A DNA stretch of 45,133 bases, taken from positions 1 through 45,133 of the forward strand of contig CAZPWQ010000016.1 in NCBI GenBank assembly GCA_964590495.1, given 5' to 3'. A program made the translations under genes and the position numbers. The notes beneath the pieces are model-generated. The model saw only the letters and a program-made list of their open reading frames with translations, was not told where the DNA came from and searched no databases. This stretch comes from CAZPWQ01 sp964590495. GTDB taxonomy: Bacteria; Bacteroidota; Rhodothermia; Balneolales; Balneolaceae. This document shows positions 42,970-45,133 of this stretch, one piece after another. Positions within the stretch are counted from its first letter, which is position 1. Each line of letters opens with the position of its first letter.

Positions 42970-44817
42970 TTGACGCAGGAAACGGATTCAGAAAATTCCA
43001 TTATACATCAGCTCCCTCCTGAAATTTCCAACAAAATCGCGGCCGGTGAAGTAATACAGCGTCCCAGTTCTGTTGTCAAGGAGTTGCTGGATAACGCTAT
43101 CGACGCGGGCGCGGAAAATATTAAAGTTATTATTCAGAATGCCGGACGCACACTCATCCAGGTAATTGATGACGGCTGTGGATTGGGGAAAGAGGATATC
43201 AGGTTGTGTTTTCAGCGCCATGCTACTTCAAAGATCAACAACATTGATGATCTGTTCCGGGTTCGCACGCTGGGTTTCCGGGGTGAGGCAATGGCCTCGA
43301 TTGCATCTGTTTCGCAGGTAACGCTGAAGACTAAACGTCCGGGTGCCGATGTCGGCTATGAATATGAAGTTTGGGGTGGTGAGGAAAAAAAGTTTGAACC
43401 GGCTGGTGTTGATGACGGTACTTCTGTGGCAGTACGCAACCTGTTTTTCAATGTACCGGCCCGACGGCAATTTTTAAAAACCGATGCAACGGAGTTCCGT
43501 CATATTCTGAAAACTGTTCAACAGGCTGCTCTTGCCAATTCCGACATCGGTTTTCAGCTGATTGCCGATACAGATGCCATCTATGATATGCCGCCTGCAC
43601 AGCCTCTTAAAGACCGGATAGCCGAAATGTTTGGGAAAAGTTATAAGGCAAGTCTGGTCAGTTTTGAAGAGGAAACCAGTTATGTGAGAATCCGCGGAAT
43701 GCTTTCGGATCCGAAACTGACTAAAAAAAGCCGGGGCGAACAGTTCCTTTTTGTAAATGACCGGCCGTTTCAGCACCGGTACCTGACCCATGTTATTCTG
43801 AATATATACGATACGTGGACCGGTGAAAGAGAATATCCCTTTTATGCGCTGTTTCTTGATATCGATCCGAAGCAGGTGGATGTAAATGTACATCCGGCTA
43901 AAGAGGAAGTAAAATTCGAGGATGAGCGAAGTATTATCAAGCTTACCAAATCTGTTGTTAAAAAAGCTCTCAACGAACGGTTTATGGTACCGGATGTTTC
44001 CAGGCAGCGGGAACGACCGGATTTCCGTAAACCGGGCAGTGATTTCTCAACAAATTTTGAGTTCAGCAGCCCAGGTGGAAGAAGTTCATCATCCGGAGGT
44101 TCCAGACCGGTTAAATTTCCATCCCGTATAAACAGGGATTCATCGTCATCAAAGGGGAGGGGTAATTCATTTTCCAGACAACTTTATGACTTTGATGACC
44201 GGGATTCAGATGCGGGGAGAAACCTGCAGGGACAAAGACCCGAACGGATGCGCGACCGGGGATTCTGGCAGCTGCATGATCGTTATATTTTAACGCAAAC
44301 ACGATCCGGGCTTTGCATGATCGATCAGCATGCGGCTCATAAACGTATTGTTTATGAGAAGGCGTTACACGCTACCGAATCGTCACTGCCCAGTACCCAG
44401 CAGCTGTTGTTTGCGCAGACTGTTGATTTTTCGGCTTCTGAATTTTCATTGTTGAAGGAATTGCATCCTATTATCCAGCGCATGGGTTTTAATGTCCAGT
44501 TGCTAAGCGGTAATACCGCCATAATCAGCGGCGTTCCAGCCGATATTGATATCGGCAATGAACATTCGGTACTTAAATCGATGCTTCATCAATACAGAGA
44601 TCTTGAAGGAAGGCTGCAACTCGATGCCCGTCATAAACTTGCACTGGCGTTTGCTTCTAAAACGGCTATACCTCATGGAAAAAAACTTTCTGACGAGGAA
44701 ATGGAAAACCTGCTTGATCAGCTTTTTGCCTGTGAGGAACCTTATAAGGACCCTATGAATAAGCCCACGATTGAATATATTTCCCTCAGCGATTTCGAGT
44801 CGTTTTTCGGCCGGTGA
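42970..44817 (+). CDS. mutL: DNA mismatch repair protein MutL
   Basis: GHKL ATPase that couples MutS to downstream mismatch repair (615 aa). ATP-site motifs are complete: VKELLDNAIDAGA, VIDDGCGL, and GFRGEAMASIASV. A Ser/Arg/Gly-rich linker spans about 345-425, followed by the C-terminal dimerisation domain. The start appears to be TTG at 42970, because an in-frame stop lies at 42952 and no ATG precedes the conserved LPPEISNKIAAGEV. In the C-domain the endonuclease motif DQHA-x2-E-x4-E reads DQHAAHKRIVYE with Lys for the first Glu, and the Cys-rich CPHGRPT element is DPMNKPT, so nuclease activity is doubtful. Confidence 0.95.
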   Translation: MTQETDSENSIIHQLPPEISNKIAAGEVIQRPSSVVKELLDNAIDAGAENIKVIIQNAGRTLIQVIDDGCGLGKEDIRLCFQRHATSKINNIDDLFRVRTLGFRGEAMASIASVSQVTLKTKRPGADVGYEYEVWGGEEKKFEPAGVDDGTSVAVRNLFFNVPARRQFLKTDATEFRHILKTVQQAALANSDIGFQLIADTDAIYDMPPAQPLKDRIAEMFGKSYKASLVSFEEETSYVRIRGMLSDPKLTKKSRGEQFLFVNDRPFQHRYLTHVILNIYDTWTGEREYPFYALFLDIDPKQVDVNVHPAKEEVKFEDERSIIKLTKSVVKKALNERFMVPDVSRQRERPDFRKPGSDFSTNFEFSSPGGRSSSSGGSRPVKFPSRINRDSSSSKGRGNSFSRQLYDFDDRDSDAGRNLQGQRPERMRDRGFWQLHDRYILTQTRSGLCMIDQHAAHKRIVYEKALHATESSLPSTQQLLFAQTVDFSASEFSLLKELHPIIQRMGFNVQLLSGNTAIISGVPADIDIGNEHSVLKSMLHQYRDLEGRLQLDARHKLALAFASKTAIPHGKKLSDEEMENLLDQLFACEEPYKDPMNKPTIEYISLSDFESFFGR

Positions 44818-44942
44818 ATACTTATACGTAATGCGTAATACGTGATACCAGGGAACCAGCATCCGGCAAAGCAGGGGTATATAAAAACAACAACCTCGAA
44901 TGTTTCGGATTTTGAACATTTGAATTTAGAATTTATACTAAC

Positions 44943-45133
44943 ATGAATATTCTGGCGGTAGAACCATTTTATAGCGGTTCGCACAAAGCTTTTTTAAAAG
45001 GATTACAGGAAAATTCCCGCCATAACATTATTTCTGTCAACCTCAGTTATAAGGGACACAAATGGCGCATGCACGGCAATTCGGTTGCACTGGCGGGTAT
45101 GACAATGAACATAGAAGAAGACATCGACCTGTT
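44943..45133 (+). CDS. DUF3524 glycosyltransferase-like protein, cut by window end (tRNA-queuosine mannosyltransferase-like)
   Basis: The first 63 codons are present: MNILAVEPFYSGSHKAFLKG ... LSYKGHKWRMHGNSVALAGM. The EPFYxGSH start and the KWRM-G segment are the signature of the DUF3524 N-terminal domain, the family of the queuosine-tRNA alpha-mannosyltransferase and related bacterial glycosyltransferases. It follows mutL by 125 nt with no hairpin between them. The remainder lies outside the window, so catalytic residues could not be checked. Confidence 0.8.
   Translation, partial: MNILAVEPFYSGSHKAFLKGLQENSRHNIISVNLSYKGHKWRMHGNSVALAGMTMNIEEDIDL

Overview
The window reads as chromosomal core DNA from a Bacteroidota-type bacterium. 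I favour the Balneolota/Rhodothermota side (Balneolaceae-like). The reasons are: an atpDC pair separate from the other ATP synthase genes; an AtpD with an extra segment; textbook Bacteroidetes promoters (TTTG/TTG, about 19-20 nt, then TAnnTTTG) before bioD and the DUF177 gene; few Shine-Dalgarno sequences; SPII lipoproteins; a DUF3524 glycosyltransferase; and gene order. The assignment is inference from gene content, not a database match. No prophage, integrase, transposase, CRISPR array, rRNA or tRNA was seen.

Layout. 1-2 kb: atpD and atpC. 2.2-6.4 kb (minus strand): a class A penicillin-binding protein, an LpxH-like metallophosphoesterase and a polyprenyl diphosphate synthase, all serving the cell envelope. 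6.4-7.1 kb: a repeat-rich spacer. 7.1-9.1 kb: pgi and a deoxynucleoside kinase. 9.1-16.1 kb: the classic run DUF177-rpmF-plsX-fabH-fabD-fabG-acpP-fabF-rnc, linking ribosomal protein L32, phospholipid and type II fatty acid synthesis and RNase III. 16.3-20.5 kb: endonuclease IV, then minus-strand small genes (a 58-aa unknown, a short SUI1 protein, a 50-aa oxidoreductase-like protein, a degenerate AAA+-like protein) and an NlpC/P60 lipoprotein. 20.7-24.8 kb: an Ig-like lipoprotein, a SulP transporter and a TonB-family protein. 25.2-27.2 kb: bioD-bioA. 27.2-29.2 kb: a TfoX-N-like protein divergent from a SatD-family protein and its translationally coupled membrane partner. 29.5-34 kb: aldo/keto reductase, an exported isoaspartyl methyltransferase, an unknown exported protein, an anti-sigma-like membrane protein and an RluA-type pseudouridine synthase. 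34.5-41 kb: uvrC, an ECF sigma/anti-sigma pair, recO, an HtrA protease and an LPP20-like lipoprotein. 41.3-45.1 kb: icd, a small basic membrane protein, mutL, and the start of a queuosine-tRNA-mannosyltransferase-like gene cut by the window end.

Two loci stand out. The first is the SatD/membrane-protein pair at 27.7-29.2 kb. The SatD N-terminus carries motifs laid out like a class III cyclase/GGDEF palm domain, followed by a C-terminal helix-turn-helix, and the pair sits behind three near-identical operator-like boxes at exact 29-bp spacing. This could be a nucleotide-signal/membrane-effector module. The second is a 202-aa protein at 18.5-19.1 kb that keeps an AAA+ domain outline while having lost both Walker motifs. 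Intergenic spaces hold several families of palindromic repeats, including one apparently inserted inside another.
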